A DNA stretch of 64,000 nucleotides from an uncultured Clostridia bacterium (GCA_934133175.1 CAKPAX010000001.1:33095-97094), one strand, 5' to 3'; positions 18,777 through 28,840 are shown, counted from the stretch's first letter. A program made the numbers and translations. Notes: generated from the sequence alone by a model not told the origin.

Positions 18777-19253
18777 ATGTCAGGAGCAATAATGGATAAA
18801 GTATGGGGATTATTCGGAATGGATACAGCAGAACCAGAAGAAGATGAGAATGTATATGAATATGATAATGATTATGAAGAAGAAAATGAAGAGAATGAAG
18901 AAAGAAAATTTTTTGGAAGAAAAAATAAAGTGGTTCCAATGCCACAAGGACAAACAATAAAAATGGTTATATCACAACCAACAACATTTGAACAATCAGA
19001 AGAAATATGTAGCTTATTAAAAGAAAAAAAATCTGTAATAGTTAATTTAGAGTATGTTAATAAAGATGTTGCAAGAAGAATAATTGATTTTATTAGTGGT
19101 GGAGTTTATGCTTTAGATGGGCATATTCAAAAGATTTCAAATTCAATATTCTTAATAGCACCAATGAATTATGAAATAACAAACGAAATGGCAAGAGAAG
19201 AAATAAAAAATAAACTTTCAGTATCTTGGCTAAAAAATAATGGAGTTAACTAA
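18777..19253 (+). CDS. sepF: Cell division protein SepF
   Basis: A 158-residue cytosolic protein. The N-terminal amphipathic helix (SGAIMDKVWGLFGM) binds membrane, an acidic linker follows (about residues 20-42), and the C-terminal SepF domain is clear (EICSLLKEKKSVIVNLEYVNKDVARRIIDF, SGGVYALDG, FLIAP). SepF tethers FtsZ to the membrane and shapes the division septum in Gram-positives lacking or supplementing FtsA. It follows the HlyD-like gene and precedes divIVA, the usual neighbourhood in Clostridia. The ATG has an excellent TTAGGAGG site and a promoter just upstream. Confidence 0.95.
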   Translation: MSGAIMDKVWGLFGMDTAEPEEDENVYEYDNDYEEENEENEERKFFGRKNKVVPMPQGQTIKMVISQPTTFEQSEEICSLLKEKKSVIVNLEYVNKDVARRIIDFISGGVYALDGHIQKISNSIFLIAPMNYEITNEMAREEIKNKLSVSWLKNNGVN

Positions 19254-19285
19254 TAAGATAAATGCGGATAAGGAGGAATAAAACT

Positions 19286-19735
19286 ATGATTACACCTCTT
19301 GATATAGAAAATAAGAAATTTTCAAAACAAATGATGAATGGTTACAATGTAGATGAAGTAGATGATTTCTTAGATGAATTATCAGTAGATTATAGTAAAA
19401 ATTATAAAGACGTAACAGAATTGAAAACTAAAGTTGAAGAATTAAATAAAAGTTTAGTTCAATATAAATCAATAGAAGAAACTCTTCAAAACACATTAGT
19501 AATGGCACAATCAACTGCTGATGATGTTAGAAATGTTGCAAAACAACAAGCTGAACAAATAATAAATGAAGCAAAAGCCAATGCCCAAAAAGAAGCAGAT
19601 AATTTAGAACAAGAAATAAAATTAAAACAAAAAGAATTAGATGACGTTAAAAAACAATTTGATATATATAAAGCTAAAATGGAATCATTATTAATATCAC
19701 AATTAGAATTATTAAAAGATATAAAAGAAAATTAA
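19286..19735 (+). CDS. DivIVA domain protein
   Basis: A 149-residue coiled-coil protein starting at ATG 19286 behind AAGGAGG; an ATG at 19262 lies upstream of that site and would add an implausible Arg-rich tail. The N-terminus (MITPLDIENKKFSKQMMNGYNVDEVDDFLDEL) is the canonical DivIVA lipid-binding domain, which recognises curved membrane at poles and septa. Two coiled-coil stretches follow (about residues 30-65 and 70-145). DivIVA organises division-site or polar complexes. It is the last gene of the sepF unit and is followed by a strong terminator. Confidence 0.93.
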   Translation: MITPLDIENKKFSKQMMNGYNVDEVDDFLDELSVDYSKNYKDVTELKTKVEELNKSLVQYKSIEETLQNTLVMAQSTADDVRNVAKQQAEQIINEAKANAQKEADNLEQEIKLKQKELDDVKKQFDIYKAKMESLLISQLELLKDIKEN

Positions 19736-19742
19736 AACTAAC

Positions 19743-19778
19743 AAAAGACTATCTTAAATATAAGGTAGTCTTTTTTTG
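19743..19778 (+). terminator. Rho-independent terminator after divIVA
   Basis: A 14-bp stem, AAAAGACTATCTTA (19743-19756) with TAAGGTAGTCTTTT (19761-19774), one G-U pair, continuing into a T-run. Confidence 0.9.
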
Positions 19779-19858
19779 TTAGTTTATGTAGTAAATATTA
19801 CTAATTTTCTGTATTGTTACAAAACTGTTAAATATATGTTACATTTCTATTAATACTA

Positions 19859-19886
19859 TTGACTTTAAATAAAAAAAATATAAAAT
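19859..19886 (+). promoter_or_regulatory. Promoter for rsmD
   Basis: TTGACT at 19859-19864 and TAAAAT at 19881-19886, 16 bp apart, 27 nt before the rsmD start. Confidence 0.5.
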
Positions 19887-19912
19887 ATTATTATAAATAA
19901 AGAGGTTTTATT

Positions 19913-20482
19913 ATGAGAATTATAAGTGGAACAGCAAGAGGAACAAAATTATTTACATTAGATTCTTTAAGCACTAGACCAACACTTGATAGAGTAAAAG
20001 AATCAATATTTAATATAATAAATCAAGACATACAAGGTACAGTCTTTTTGGATTTATTTTCTGGAAGTGGAGCTATAGGATTAGAAGCAGCTAGTAGAGG
20101 AGCAAAAAGAGCTGTCTTGTGCGATAAATCTAAAGATGCATGTAATATTATAAAAAGAAATATTGAAAAAACTCATTTACAAGAAAAAACAGTTTTATAT
20201 AATATGGATTTTGAAAAATTGCTATGTAAATTAGAACAAAATGGAGAATGTTTTGATTATATTTACTTAGACCCACCATATAAAACTGATTATGTTATTA
20301 AATCATTAGAACTTCTTATAAATTTAAGATTAATAAAAAATAATACACAAATAATAGTTGAAACAGATGATATAGAAAAAATTATAGATTATATAAATGA
20401 AAAATTTGAAATTATTAAAGAAAGAAAATATGGCAGAGCTGTAATTCTATTTTTAAAATTAAAAAATTCACAAAACACATAG
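19913..20482 (+). CDS. rsmD: 16S rRNA (guanine966-N2)-methyltransferase RsmD
   Basis: A 189-residue SAM-dependent methyltransferase that methylates G966 in the small-subunit rRNA. The start MRIISGTARGTKL, the RPTLDRVKESIFNI segment, the SAM-binding FLDLFSGSGAIGLEAASRGA and the catalytic DPPY (LDPPYKTDY) are all diagnostic. The length is typical. In many Firmicutes coaD follows rsmD; here a coiled-coil protein follows instead, as in other Clostridia that separate the two. G966 lies near the P-site, so the enzyme contributes to ribosome fine structure. Confidence 0.95.
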   Translation: MRIISGTARGTKLFTLDSLSTRPTLDRVKESIFNIINQDIQGTVFLDLFSGSGAIGLEAASRGAKRAVLCDKSKDACNIIKRNIEKTHLQEKTVLYNMDFEKLLCKLEQNGECFDYIYLDPPYKTDYVIKSLELLINLRLIKNNTQIIVETDDIEKIIDYINEKFEIIKERKYGRAVILFLKLKNSQNT

Positions 20483-20509
20483 TAAACTAAAACAGAAAGG
20501 GGTTAAACT

Positions 20510-21013
20510 ATGGAAATATTTACATTATTAGAAACATTGGAGGAAATTTTAGAAGGAAGTAAGAATTTACCTTTTACTTCAAAAGGCATAGTAGATAAAG
20601 AAGAATTATTAGATATTATAAAAGAAATTAGATTAAAATTACCTGATGAATTAAAACAGGCTAAATGGGTAAAAGAAGAAAGACAAAGAATATTAGTAGA
20701 AGCCCAAAAAGAAGCTGATGGAATCGTAAAAGAAGCTGAAAATAGAATAATAGCTATGATAGATGAACATGAAATTACTAGAAAGGCATATGATCAAAAA
20801 ACAGAAATAATTGAAACTGCAAATGAAATGTCTAGAGAAATATCAAAAGGAACAAAAGAATATGCAGATACAATTTTACAAGGAACAGAACAAGTAATTA
20901 CAGATACATTATCAAATTTAGAAAAAAATATGAGTGAAGCTCTAAACCTAATGCAAATTTCTTTGGAGGATACTTTAAAGACAATTCAAAATAGTAGAAA
21001 AGAATTAGAATAA
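20510..21013 (+). CDS. Coiled-coil protein, ATPase b-subunit/DivIVA-like
   Basis: A 167-residue highly charged protein, largely helical. After a short N-terminal region (MEIFTLLETLEEILEGSKNLPFTSKGIVDKEELLDII) comes a long coiled coil with an ILVEAQKEADGIVKEAENRI segment that resembles both the F0 b subunit and DivIVA-type proteins. No membrane helix or signal peptide is present, so it is not an ATP synthase subunit. Comparable proteins often sit next to rsmD in Clostridia, with unknown function. The ribosome site is AAAGGGG. Confidence 0.55.
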   Translation: MEIFTLLETLEEILEGSKNLPFTSKGIVDKEELLDIIKEIRLKLPDELKQAKWVKEERQRILVEAQKEADGIVKEAENRIIAMIDEHEITRKAYDQKTEIIETANEMSREISKGTKEYADTILQGTEQVITDTLSNLEKNMSEALNLMQISLEDTLKTIQNSRKELE

Positions 21014-21102
21014 TAGTAAATTAAGAGTCAGAAGTCAGAAGTCATAAAATTAGATAAGATGATTTCTTGATCTGGCTTTTTATTATGAAAGGAATATATT
21101 AA

Positions 21103-23532
21103 ATGGCAAAAAGAAGATATAAGAAAAAAAGTAAAACAACATCAAAAAACAGAAGAAAAAAACAAACTTCAAATGTTAATTTAGAAGTAGTAGGAACTAT
21201 AATACTTAGTATACTTTTGGCAGTATTAATATATACAAAATCTGGATATGCAGGAATTTATTTAAATGATATATTCGGTGGAATGGTAGGAATATTAAAA
21301 TATATATTGCCTATAGGAACTTTTGCAATAGCAATAAAAATCGCATGTAAAGATAATGATTATTTAACAGTTAAATTATTGCAATATGCTTTGTTTTTGT
21401 TGTGTATAGCAGTAGTAATGAGCGTATATCAAATATCAAAAGGAAATATAAATGTAAATAATGAACTTTCACAAGTTGTAAAAGATGGTTATGAATTAGG
21501 AACAAAGGAAATTGGCGGAGGTGCATTAGGAACACTTGCTGCAATTCCATTAGTTAAACTTCTAGGAAATTTTGGAGCTGTAATATTAAGTGTAGGTATT
21601 TCTATAATGTTATTTGTATTTACTTTTGGAATAGATTTATCAAATATAATTAATCAAAAAGTAGAAAAAATGCAAGAAAGAAAAGAAGAAAAAGCTAAAA
21701 ATAGAGAAATAGAAGTAGAAGAATTAAATGAGAGAAGAAGAAAAAGAAAAGAAGAAAAGAAAATCTTAAAACAAAAAGAATTAGAACAACAAGAAAATGA
21801 ACAAATAAAAATTAATTTAAATGGAAGACTAATAGATGAACCAAATGAAGAAAATAAATTGAAAAAATATAATCACCAAGCAGATGATATTATTCCACTA
21901 GGGTTAGAAAATGCACCTACCAAATTAAAACCTAAAGTAGAAAAAGAAGAAGCTACACCAGATTATATAGAAAACAATTTATTTAAACAAGAAGAAGAGA
22001 AAAAAGAAGATAAAACAAAAGAAGTTTTACAACTTGAACATGCTGTTACTGTTGAAGACGAACACTATGAGTATCCACCAGTTTCTTTACTAAGTAAAGG
22101 AAATAAAAAGGGGTTAAAAGGTGGGGCAAAAGCATTAACAGATACTGCAACAAAATTACAGAAGACATTATATAGTTTTGGAGTATCAGCAAAAGTAGAA
22201 AATGTGTCAGTTGGACCAACAATAACAAGATATGAATTAAAACCATCTGAAGGTGTAAGAGTAAGTAAAATAGCTAATTTAGCAGATGACATAGCACTTA
22301 ATTTAGCTGCAGAAACTATAAGAATTGAAGCTCCAATACCTGGTAAACAAGCTGTAGGTATAGAAGTTCCAAATAAAGAAAAAGAAGCTGTTCACTTTAG
22401 AGATGTAATAGAAAGTGAAGAATTTGAAGATAATAGTTCGAAATTAAGTGTAGCATTAGGAAAAGACGTTGCAGGACAAACTATTATAGCAGATATTGCA
22501 AAAATGCCTCATGTTTTAATTGCAGGATCAACAGGTTCTGGTAAGAGTGTTTGCATAAATACAATCATTTCAAGCTTTGTATATAATGCAAAACCAAGTG
22601 AAGTAAAACTTGTTATGATAGATCCAAAAGTTGTTGAACTTTCTGTATATAATGGAATACCACATTTGCTAATTCCAGTAGTTACAGATCCTAAAAAAGC
22701 AGCAGGAGCATTAGCATGGGCAGTTCAAGAAATGGATGACAGATATAATAAATTTGCACAAAAAGGTGTAAGAGATTTAAAAGGATATAATAAAGCAATA
22801 GAAAAAGAAGATGAGGCAAGAAAATTACCTCAAATAGTAATTATAGTAGACGAACTTGCAGATTTAATGATGGTTGCAGCAAAAGATGTAGAAGATGCAA
22901 TTTGTAGACTTGCACAAAAGGCAAGAGCTGCTGGAATGCATTTGGTAATTGCAACACAAAGACCATCTGTAGATGTAATAACAGGCTTAATTAAAGCAAA
23001 TATTCCATCAAGAATAGCATTTGCAGTATCTTCACAAGTTGATTCTAGAACAATTTTAGATCAAGTTGGAGCTGAAAAATTATTAGGAAAAGGAGATATG
23101 TTGTATTATCCAGCAGGTGCTCCAAAACCTATAAGAGTTCAGGGAGCTTTTGTATCAGATGGAGAAGTAGAAAAAATAGTTGATTTTATTAAATCAAATG
23201 GGACAGCAAATTATAGTGAAGACATTTTAGAAACAATAGAAAATAGTAATAAATCAGATAAAGAACTTCAAGAAATGTCAGAAGAAGATGATACAGATCC
23301 ATTCTTAATGGATGCAATTGATGTTGTAGTTGAAACAGGGCAAGCATCTACATCATTTATTCAAAGGAGATTTAAAGTTGGATATGCAAGAGCAGGAAGA
23401 ATAATTGACCAAATGGAAAAAAGAGGAGTAATATCTGGATATCAAGGAAGTAAACCAAGACAAGTATTAATGTCAAAAGAAAAATGGGAAGAATTAAAGA
23501 TGAATCCAAATGATATAAAAAAAGAAGAGTAA
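21103..23532 (+). CDS. ftsK: FtsK/SpoIIIE-family DNA translocase
   Basis: An 809-residue protein. A Lys/Arg-rich N-terminus precedes four membrane helices (about residues 30-185), then a charged linker (about 190-330), the RecA-like motor with Walker A GSTGSGKSVC (near residue 477) and Walker B IIVDELADLMM, and a C-terminal winged-helix gamma domain (about 740-800, SFIQRRFKVGYARAGRIIDQMEKRG) that reads KOPS/SRS-type polar sequences. It pumps chromosomal DNA through the closing septum and, in spore formers, into the forespore. SpoIIIE and FtsK cannot be told apart from one gene. No in-frame CGG occurs in it. Confidence 0.95.
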   Translation: MAKRRYKKKSKTTSKNRRKKQTSNVNLEVVGTIILSILLAVLIYTKSGYAGIYLNDIFGGMVGILKYILPIGTFAIAIKIACKDNDYLTVKLLQYALFLLCIAVVMSVYQISKGNINVNNELSQVVKDGYELGTKEIGGGALGTLAAIPLVKLLGNFGAVILSVGISIMLFVFTFGIDLSNIINQKVEKMQERKEEKAKNREIEVEELNERRRKRKEEKKILKQKELEQQENEQIKINLNGRLIDEPNEENKLKKYNHQADDIIPLGLENAPTKLKPKVEKEEATPDYIENNLFKQEEEKKEDKTKEVLQLEHAVTVEDEHYEYPPVSLLSKGNKKGLKGGAKALTDTATKLQKTLYSFGVSAKVENVSVGPTITRYELKPSEGVRVSKIANLADDIALNLAAETIRIEAPIPGKQAVGIEVPNKEKEAVHFRDVIESEEFEDNSSKLSVALGKDVAGQTIIADIAKMPHVLIAGSTGSGKSVCINTIISSFVYNAKPSEVKLVMIDPKVVELSVYNGIPHLLIPVVTDPKKAAGALAWAVQEMDDRYNKFAQKGVRDLKGYNKAIEKEDEARKLPQIVIIVDELADLMMVAAKDVEDAICRLAQKARAAGMHLVIATQRPSVDVITGLIKANIPSRIAFAVSSQVDSRTILDQVGAEKLLGKGDMLYYPAGAPKPIRVQGAFVSDGEVEKIVDFIKSNGTANYSEDILETIENSNKSDKELQEMSEEDDTDPFLMDAIDVVVETGQASTSFIQRRFKVGYARAGRIIDQMEKRGVISGYQGSKPRQVLMSKEKWEELKMNPNDIKKEE

Positions 23533-23551
23533 ATAAGAAAGGAGAAGAAAT

Positions 23552-25135
23552 TTGCAAAGAAAAAAGGATAATTTTTTAGATAAAATAGTTAAAAAAAATT
23601 ATAACAATCAAATTGAAGAAGTTTTAGAAAATAAAAACTTTGATGAATCTGCAAAAAATCTTCTCCTTAGTATGCTATACAAAGTTGAAGCATCCTACAA
23701 AGATTATGAAGTGGTCAAAAAAAATGTTATTACTAAAGAAGAATATATAGAAAAGATAATAAAAACAATAAAAAATAATTGTAATATGATAAAAATAGTA
23801 AAAAATACATCAGAAGAAAATGAAATATTACAAAATAGAACGTTTCTAGTTGATAAAAAGGCTAAAGAAATAATTTGTTTTCCAATAGAAAGAAAATTAT
23901 TATATTGTATATCCAAAATATCAAAAAAAGATAAAATAATAAAAGATAAATATCTTATTATTAATGAAACATTATCTGATACATTAAATATTGGGAACAA
24001 CATTGATAGTGTAGAACCTTTAAGAGATTTTAATGGTTTTTCATGGACAACTATTCCAAATGAAATAGAGAGCGTTGAACATAATTTAATATATCAAAAT
24101 TTAAATATATTAGTAGGAAATACTTTTTTAAATAAATGGATAAATAATAATGAGTATTTAATAGATTATTTAGAAGAATTTAAAAATATAATGGATATAA
24201 ATTATGGAAGAGAAATTACAGAAGAATATATCGAAAATTTAAAAGTATTATCATTTTTATTAGATATAACAGTAGATGTAAACAAAAAAAATTATTATAG
24301 TAAACAAAAAAAGCAAGTAGAAGAAGAATTGCTTAAAATAAATGATAAAGAACAATATATATTAGATATAACAGAAAAGAAAAAAGAAGAAAATAAGAAA
24401 TTTGAAAAATTAGATAAAATTTTAAATAATAAAGAATTATTAGAAAAAGAATATATAAAAAGAAATAGTAAATTGCAATTAGAAGATAAAATATTTAGTA
24501 TTAGAGTATTAGCTGAAATGTTAATAAAAGAAAAACAAGAAGTTTTTGAAAAGATAGAAAAATATAATGAATTGCTTAATCCACAAAATTATGTAAAAAA
24601 TAAAACAAGATTAGATGAAAAATTTAAATATTTAAAATTAATAGACATAAATGATAAAGAATTAGAAATAAAAACAAAGATGACAAATCTTCAAAAAAAT
24701 TTTTTGAAATGTTTTCAATTAAAAATAAAAAAAGCAAATAATAAGCAAGATATGATAGAATTATTTTGTTTACTTAGATATTATAATTTATTACCATTTG
24801 ATAGAAATAATTATATATATAATTTAAAAGAAATTATTAAAGAATTAGAAGAAACCAAAAAATTATTGATAAATAAAGCAGTACAAATGAAATTAATACA
24901 AGAATATTCTACTAATAAGGAATTAAATTATTTAATATTGAAAAATGTATTTGAAATAAGAACAATTTCTATAGAACAATTATATTTGAAAATAATAAAA
25001 GATAAAAATAAATTTTATCTTCAATTATTTGATGAAAAATTATTTGAAGAAAAAATAGAAATAAATTATGATAAAGAAATAAATAAAAAAGATTTTAATG
25101 TAAAATTAAATAAAAAGTTAAAAATGTTTAATTAA
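23552..25135 (+). CDS. Unknown Lys/Glu-rich coiled-coil protein
   Basis: A 527-residue protein with no signal peptide or membrane helix. It starts at TTG 23552 behind GGAGAAG. The first 170 residues look globular (including LINETLSDTLNIGNNIDSVEPLRDFNGFSW), the middle (about 235-345) is a long coiled coil, and the remainder is alpha-helical. I do not recognise a family or any catalytic motif. The gene follows ftsK by 19 nt and precedes a beta-CASP hydrolase by 16 nt, so it is probably part of their transcript. No function can be assigned. Confidence 0.55.
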   Translation: MQRKKDNFLDKIVKKNYNNQIEEVLENKNFDESAKNLLLSMLYKVEASYKDYEVVKKNVITKEEYIEKIIKTIKNNCNMIKIVKNTSEENEILQNRTFLVDKKAKEIICFPIERKLLYCISKISKKDKIIKDKYLIINETLSDTLNIGNNIDSVEPLRDFNGFSWTTIPNEIESVEHNLIYQNLNILVGNTFLNKWINNNEYLIDYLEEFKNIMDINYGREITEEYIENLKVLSFLLDITVDVNKKNYYSKQKKQVEEELLKINDKEQYILDITEKKKEENKKFEKLDKILNNKELLEKEYIKRNSKLQLEDKIFSIRVLAEMLIKEKQEVFEKIEKYNELLNPQNYVKNKTRLDEKFKYLKLIDINDKELEIKTKMTNLQKNFLKCFQLKIKKANNKQDMIELFCLLRYYNLLPFDRNNYIYNLKEIIKELEETKKLLINKAVQMKLIQEYSTNKELNYLILKNVFEIRTISIEQLYLKIIKDKNKFYLQLFDEKLFEEKIEINYDKEINKKDFNVKLNKKLKMFN

Positions 25136-25151
25136 AAATAGGAGGTATTAT

Positions 25152-26792
25152 ATGAAGATAACTTTTTTAGGAGCAACAAAAACAGTAACAGGTTCTAATT
25201 TTTTAGTAGAAGCTGCAGGAAAAAAGTTTTTAGTAGATTGTGGAATGTATCAAGGAAATACTGAGTTAGAGGAAGAAAATAATGATCCATTTTTATTTGA
25301 TCCAAAAGAATTAGATTTTATGTTGCTTACACATGCACATATAGATCACTCTGGTAGAATACCTAAATTGTATAATGAAGGTTTTAGAAAACCTATATAT
25401 GCACATAAAGCAACTTGTGATTTATGTAGTTTAATGTTACCAGATAGCGGTCATATTCAAGAAATGGAAAATGAATGGAAGAACAGGAAAAGAGTAAGAA
25501 AAGGAGAGAAAGAAAGAGAACCATTATATACAGCTGAAGATGCTGCTAGATGTTTGGAAGTATTTGTTCCTGTAAAATATGATGAAATAATAGATATTGA
25601 TGAAAATATACATGTAAGATTTAATGATGCGGGACATATGCTAGGCTCAAGTATTATAGAAGTATGGGCAAAAGAAAATGGAAGAGAAGAAAAAGCAGTG
25701 TTTACAGGAGATATAGGAAATAATGATATTCCACTTTTAGATTCTCCAACAATGATAGAAGATACAGATTACTTAGTTATGGAATCAACATATGGAAGTA
25801 GACTTCATATAAAAAATGATCAAAAAGCAGAAATGTTTTTGGATATAGTTTCAGAAACAATAGATAATGGCGGAACAGTTGTAATACCATCATTTGCTGT
25901 TGGTAGAACTCAAGAAATATTATATGAATTAAATAAAATAAAAGAAAAAAGAGATGATGAAGAGTTTATAAGAAAATATAGAACTCTTATGAAAGTTCCA
26001 GTATATGTAGATAGCCCTCTAGCAATATCTGCAACAGAAGTTTTTAAAGAAAATATGGATTTGTTTGAAGAAGAAGTACAAAAAGAAATACAAAGTGGAG
26101 ATAACCCATTAGAATTTCCTGGACTTAAATTCACAGTAACAGCTGATGAATCAAAAGCATTAAATGAAGATACAAAACCTTGTATTATAATTTCTGCAAG
26201 TGGTATGTGTGAAGTTGGAAGAATAAAACATCATTTAAAACATCATTTATGGAAACCAAATAGTACAATTTTGTTTGTTGGATATCAAGCACCAGGAACA
26301 CTTGGAAATAGTATTGTAAATGGAGCAAAGAAGGTAAAAATATTTGGAGAAGAAATTGCTGTAAATGCAAGGGTTGAGTATATAGAAGGATATTCTGGAC
26401 ATGCTGATCAACAATGGCTTATGAATTTTATATATTCTTTTGAAAAGAAACCAAAACATATATTTTTAGTACATGGTGAAGAAAATTCTCAAGAAGTGTT
26501 AAGAGATAAAATTTTGGAAGGAACAAAAATAGACGTTATTATACCAGATTATGGTGATGTGTATAATCTAGCAAATGAAGAAGTTCAATTAGTTGAAAAA
26601 GGAAAACCAAGAAAACATAATAAATTAAAGGTTGAAGTATTAGAAAGATTAAATAAACTAAAAAGCGAAATTAATGATATGGATATAATGATTAGAGAAG
26701 ATATGAACAAAGACTTAAAAGATGAAGATGCATTTAGAATTAATGAAAAAATTAAAGATTTAGAAAAGCAAATTGTTGATATTTTGTCATAA
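25152..26792 (+). CDS. Metallo-beta-lactamase/beta-CASP RNA hydrolase
   Basis: A 546-residue protein of the CPSF73/Ysh1-like group. The N-terminal metallo-beta-lactamase fold carries THAHIDHSG (two-metal HxHxDH site), and a GHMLGSS segment and a GDIGN motif follow. The beta-CASP insertion and the RMMK-like C-terminal half contain SPLAISATEVF, SASGMCEVGRIKHHL and YSGHADQ, all diagnostic. Members process or degrade RNA endo- or exonucleolytically; bacterial forms of this branch are less studied than RNase J. A C-terminal coiled coil of about 50 residues is added. It is preceded by an AGGAGG site. Confidence 0.88.
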   Translation: MKITFLGATKTVTGSNFLVEAAGKKFLVDCGMYQGNTELEEENNDPFLFDPKELDFMLLTHAHIDHSGRIPKLYNEGFRKPIYAHKATCDLCSLMLPDSGHIQEMENEWKNRKRVRKGEKEREPLYTAEDAARCLEVFVPVKYDEIIDIDENIHVRFNDAGHMLGSSIIEVWAKENGREEKAVFTGDIGNNDIPLLDSPTMIEDTDYLVMESTYGSRLHIKNDQKAEMFLDIVSETIDNGGTVVIPSFAVGRTQEILYELNKIKEKRDDEEFIRKYRTLMKVPVYVDSPLAISATEVFKENMDLFEEEVQKEIQSGDNPLEFPGLKFTVTADESKALNEDTKPCIIISASGMCEVGRIKHHLKHHLWKPNSTILFVGYQAPGTLGNSIVNGAKKVKIFGEEIAVNARVEYIEGYSGHADQQWLMNFIYSFEKKPKHIFLVHGEENSQEVLRDKILEGTKIDVIIPDYGDVYNLANEEVQLVEKGKPRKHNKLKVEVLERLNKLKSEINDMDIMIREDMNKDLKDEDAFRINEKIKDLEKQIVDILS

Positions 26793-26808
26793 TACAAAGG
26801 AGTAAAAA

Positions 26809-28713
26809 ATGAGTAACAAATATTTAAATGAAGCTATAATAGGTAACAAAGATATGCTTGCAACATATACAGCAAAAGGAGAATTACAAAGAATATATTA
26901 TCCAAACAAAGATAATAAACAATATATTAATTTTTATCATACAGGAGTAAAAGTTAATGATTCTGATTTAATATATTTACATGATGACATCAACAACACA
27001 TACAAACAATATTATGATACAGATACAAATGTTTTAAATACAGAAATAGATAACACATATTTTAATTTAAAAATTTTACAAACAGATTTTGTTTTAATAA
27101 AAGAAAATGTATTAGTAAAAAGATATACATTTATAAATGAAAATAATATAGACTTAAATATAGAATTTTTTATACATTCAGAATTATTATCTGATCACAA
27201 TAATTTTGTTGGAGCAAGAGTTATTGATAATGGAATGATTCAATATTCACATGACTTTATGTTTTCTACATTTGCTAAAAATCAAAAAATAACTGGACAT
27301 CAAATAAACGGAAGTAATAATACTATAAAAACAGGTGATATCTATGACAAAGATTATATTGGAATGTCAAAAGATTCTAGTATTAAATATGATATAGGAA
27401 CAATAAAAAAAGAAGAAAAAAAGGTATTAGAAATTTGTATAGTAATTCAAGATACTGTAAGTAAAATGAGTGATTTTGAAACTGAAATAGAAAGAATAAG
27501 AAAAATTGATTTTCAAAAAGAATATACAAATACAAAGTCTTATTGGAGAAAATTTGTAAAAACACACAATGGATTAAATTTAAAAGAACCAAAAAATAGT
27601 TATGAAGAAAAAATACAAGAAATATATAAAAGAACAATATTACTATTTCCATTACTTCAGAATCAAGAAACAGGAGGAATAATTGCAGCACCAGAAATAG
27701 ACGAAGACTTAACAAAATGTGGAAGATATGCATATTGTTGGCCTAGAGATGCAGTTTTTATAACAAAAGCATTAGATATATTGCAAATGCAAAAAGAAAC
27801 AGAAAAATTTTATAAAAACTTTTGCAAAAATACTCAAAGTAAAAATGGAATGTGGGAACAAAGATTTTTTACAGATGGAAGATTAGCACCATGTTGGGGA
27901 TATCAAATAGATGAAACTGCAAGTGTAATATATGGGGTATATTCACATTATGAATATACAAAAGATGAAAAATTCTTAAAAGATAATTTAAAAATGTGTG
28001 AAAAAGCAGTGGACTTTTTAAAAAGATATGTAACAGATTTATTTGAAAATACAAATAAGTACCATGTAAGTTATGATTTATGGGAAATGGCAGAAGGCAT
28101 ACATTTATATTCATTAGCTAGTATATATTCTGCTTTTGATTGCATACTAAAAATGTATTCGATACTTGGAAAAAATGTTTCAGATTTTGAAAATAATAGA
28201 TTAAAAGACGAAAAAATTTCTAAATCAGAAAGAAAAATAGAAAAATTACAAGTTGAAATAAAAAAATATATAAATGACAACTTATATGATGAGGAAAAAA
28301 ATTCTTATGTAAGAAATATGGATGACAGAAAAATGGATATAAGTATTTTAGGTGCAGTAGTTCCATTTAATGTGTTTACACCTAAAGAAAAGAAAATACA
28401 AAATACTGTAGAAAAAATAAATTTGACTTTAAGAACATATACAGGCGGATATCAAAGATTTGAAAATGATCATTATATGAATGGAAACCCATGGCCAATT
28501 TCTAATTTATGGATGACATTATATTATTTAGAAAAAGGCGAAAAAAAGAAAGCAAAAGAAATATTTGATTTTGTAATTAAAACAGCAGGAAAACATTGCT
28601 TACTTGGGGAACAGATAGATAATAATACATTAAAACCAAATTGGGTATTAGGTTTAGGATGGTCACATGCAATGTTTATAATTGTATTAGAAAAAATGTT
28701 AAAAAATAGTTGA
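26809..28713 (+). CDS. Glycoside hydrolase family 15 (glucoamylase-type)
   Basis: A 634-residue cytosolic enzyme. The N-terminal beta-sandwich (about residues 1-270) is followed by an (alpha/alpha)6 barrel with GH15 landmarks: YCWPRDAVF (near residue 309), MWEQRF with the probable catalytic acid Glu near 350, YDLWEMAEG, and GEQID near 601 supplying the probable base. No signal peptide is seen, so it acts on internal alpha-glucans such as glycogen or maltodextrins, releasing glucose. It stands directly upstream of gap, which fits a supply of glucose to glycolysis, although gap has its own promoter. Confidence 0.85.
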   Translation: MSNKYLNEAIIGNKDMLATYTAKGELQRIYYPNKDNKQYINFYHTGVKVNDSDLIYLHDDINNTYKQYYDTDTNVLNTEIDNTYFNLKILQTDFVLIKENVLVKRYTFINENNIDLNIEFFIHSELLSDHNNFVGARVIDNGMIQYSHDFMFSTFAKNQKITGHQINGSNNTIKTGDIYDKDYIGMSKDSSIKYDIGTIKKEEKKVLEICIVIQDTVSKMSDFETEIERIRKIDFQKEYTNTKSYWRKFVKTHNGLNLKEPKNSYEEKIQEIYKRTILLFPLLQNQETGGIIAAPEIDEDLTKCGRYAYCWPRDAVFITKALDILQMQKETEKFYKNFCKNTQSKNGMWEQRFFTDGRLAPCWGYQIDETASVIYGVYSHYEYTKDEKFLKDNLKMCEKAVDFLKRYVTDLFENTNKYHVSYDLWEMAEGIHLYSLASIYSAFDCILKMYSILGKNVSDFENNRLKDEKISKSERKIEKLQVEIKKYINDNLYDEEKNSYVRNMDDRKMDISILGAVVPFNVFTPKEKKIQNTVEKINLTLRTYTGGYQRFENDHYMNGNPWPISNLWMTLYYLEKGEKKKAKEIFDFVIKTAGKHCLLGEQIDNNTLKPNWVLGLGWSHAMFIIVLEKMLKNS

Positions 28714-28748
28714 ACTTATAGTCAATAATACTTGAAATGTAATATTTT

Positions 28749-28787
28749 TTGATATAGAATGGTATTGCCTATGTAAAATAGGTAATA
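28749..28787 (+). promoter_or_regulatory. gap promoter with inverted-repeat operator candidate
   Basis: TTGATA at 28749-28754 and TGTAAA at 28772-28777 (17 bp apart) form a plausible promoter. A 10-bp inverted repeat, TATTGCCTAT (28763-28772) with ATAGGTAATA (28778-28787), with one mismatch, straddles the -10, where a repressor could block initiation. The regulator is unknown. Confidence 0.4.
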
Positions 28788-28840
28788 ATATAAAAAATGT
28801 ATAATAAGCTAAAAGCTTTTAAATTAAAGGAGGAATTTTT

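Noticed and set aside
19262..19285. Upstream ATG for the DivIVA gene (would contain an in-frame CGG)
   Set aside because: It precedes the AAGGAGG site and adds residues absent from DivIVA proteins, so this CGG is not counted as coding.
21018..21050. AGTCAGA direct repeats before ftsK
   Set aside because: Three short copies only, with no structure or gene; treated as chance low complexity.
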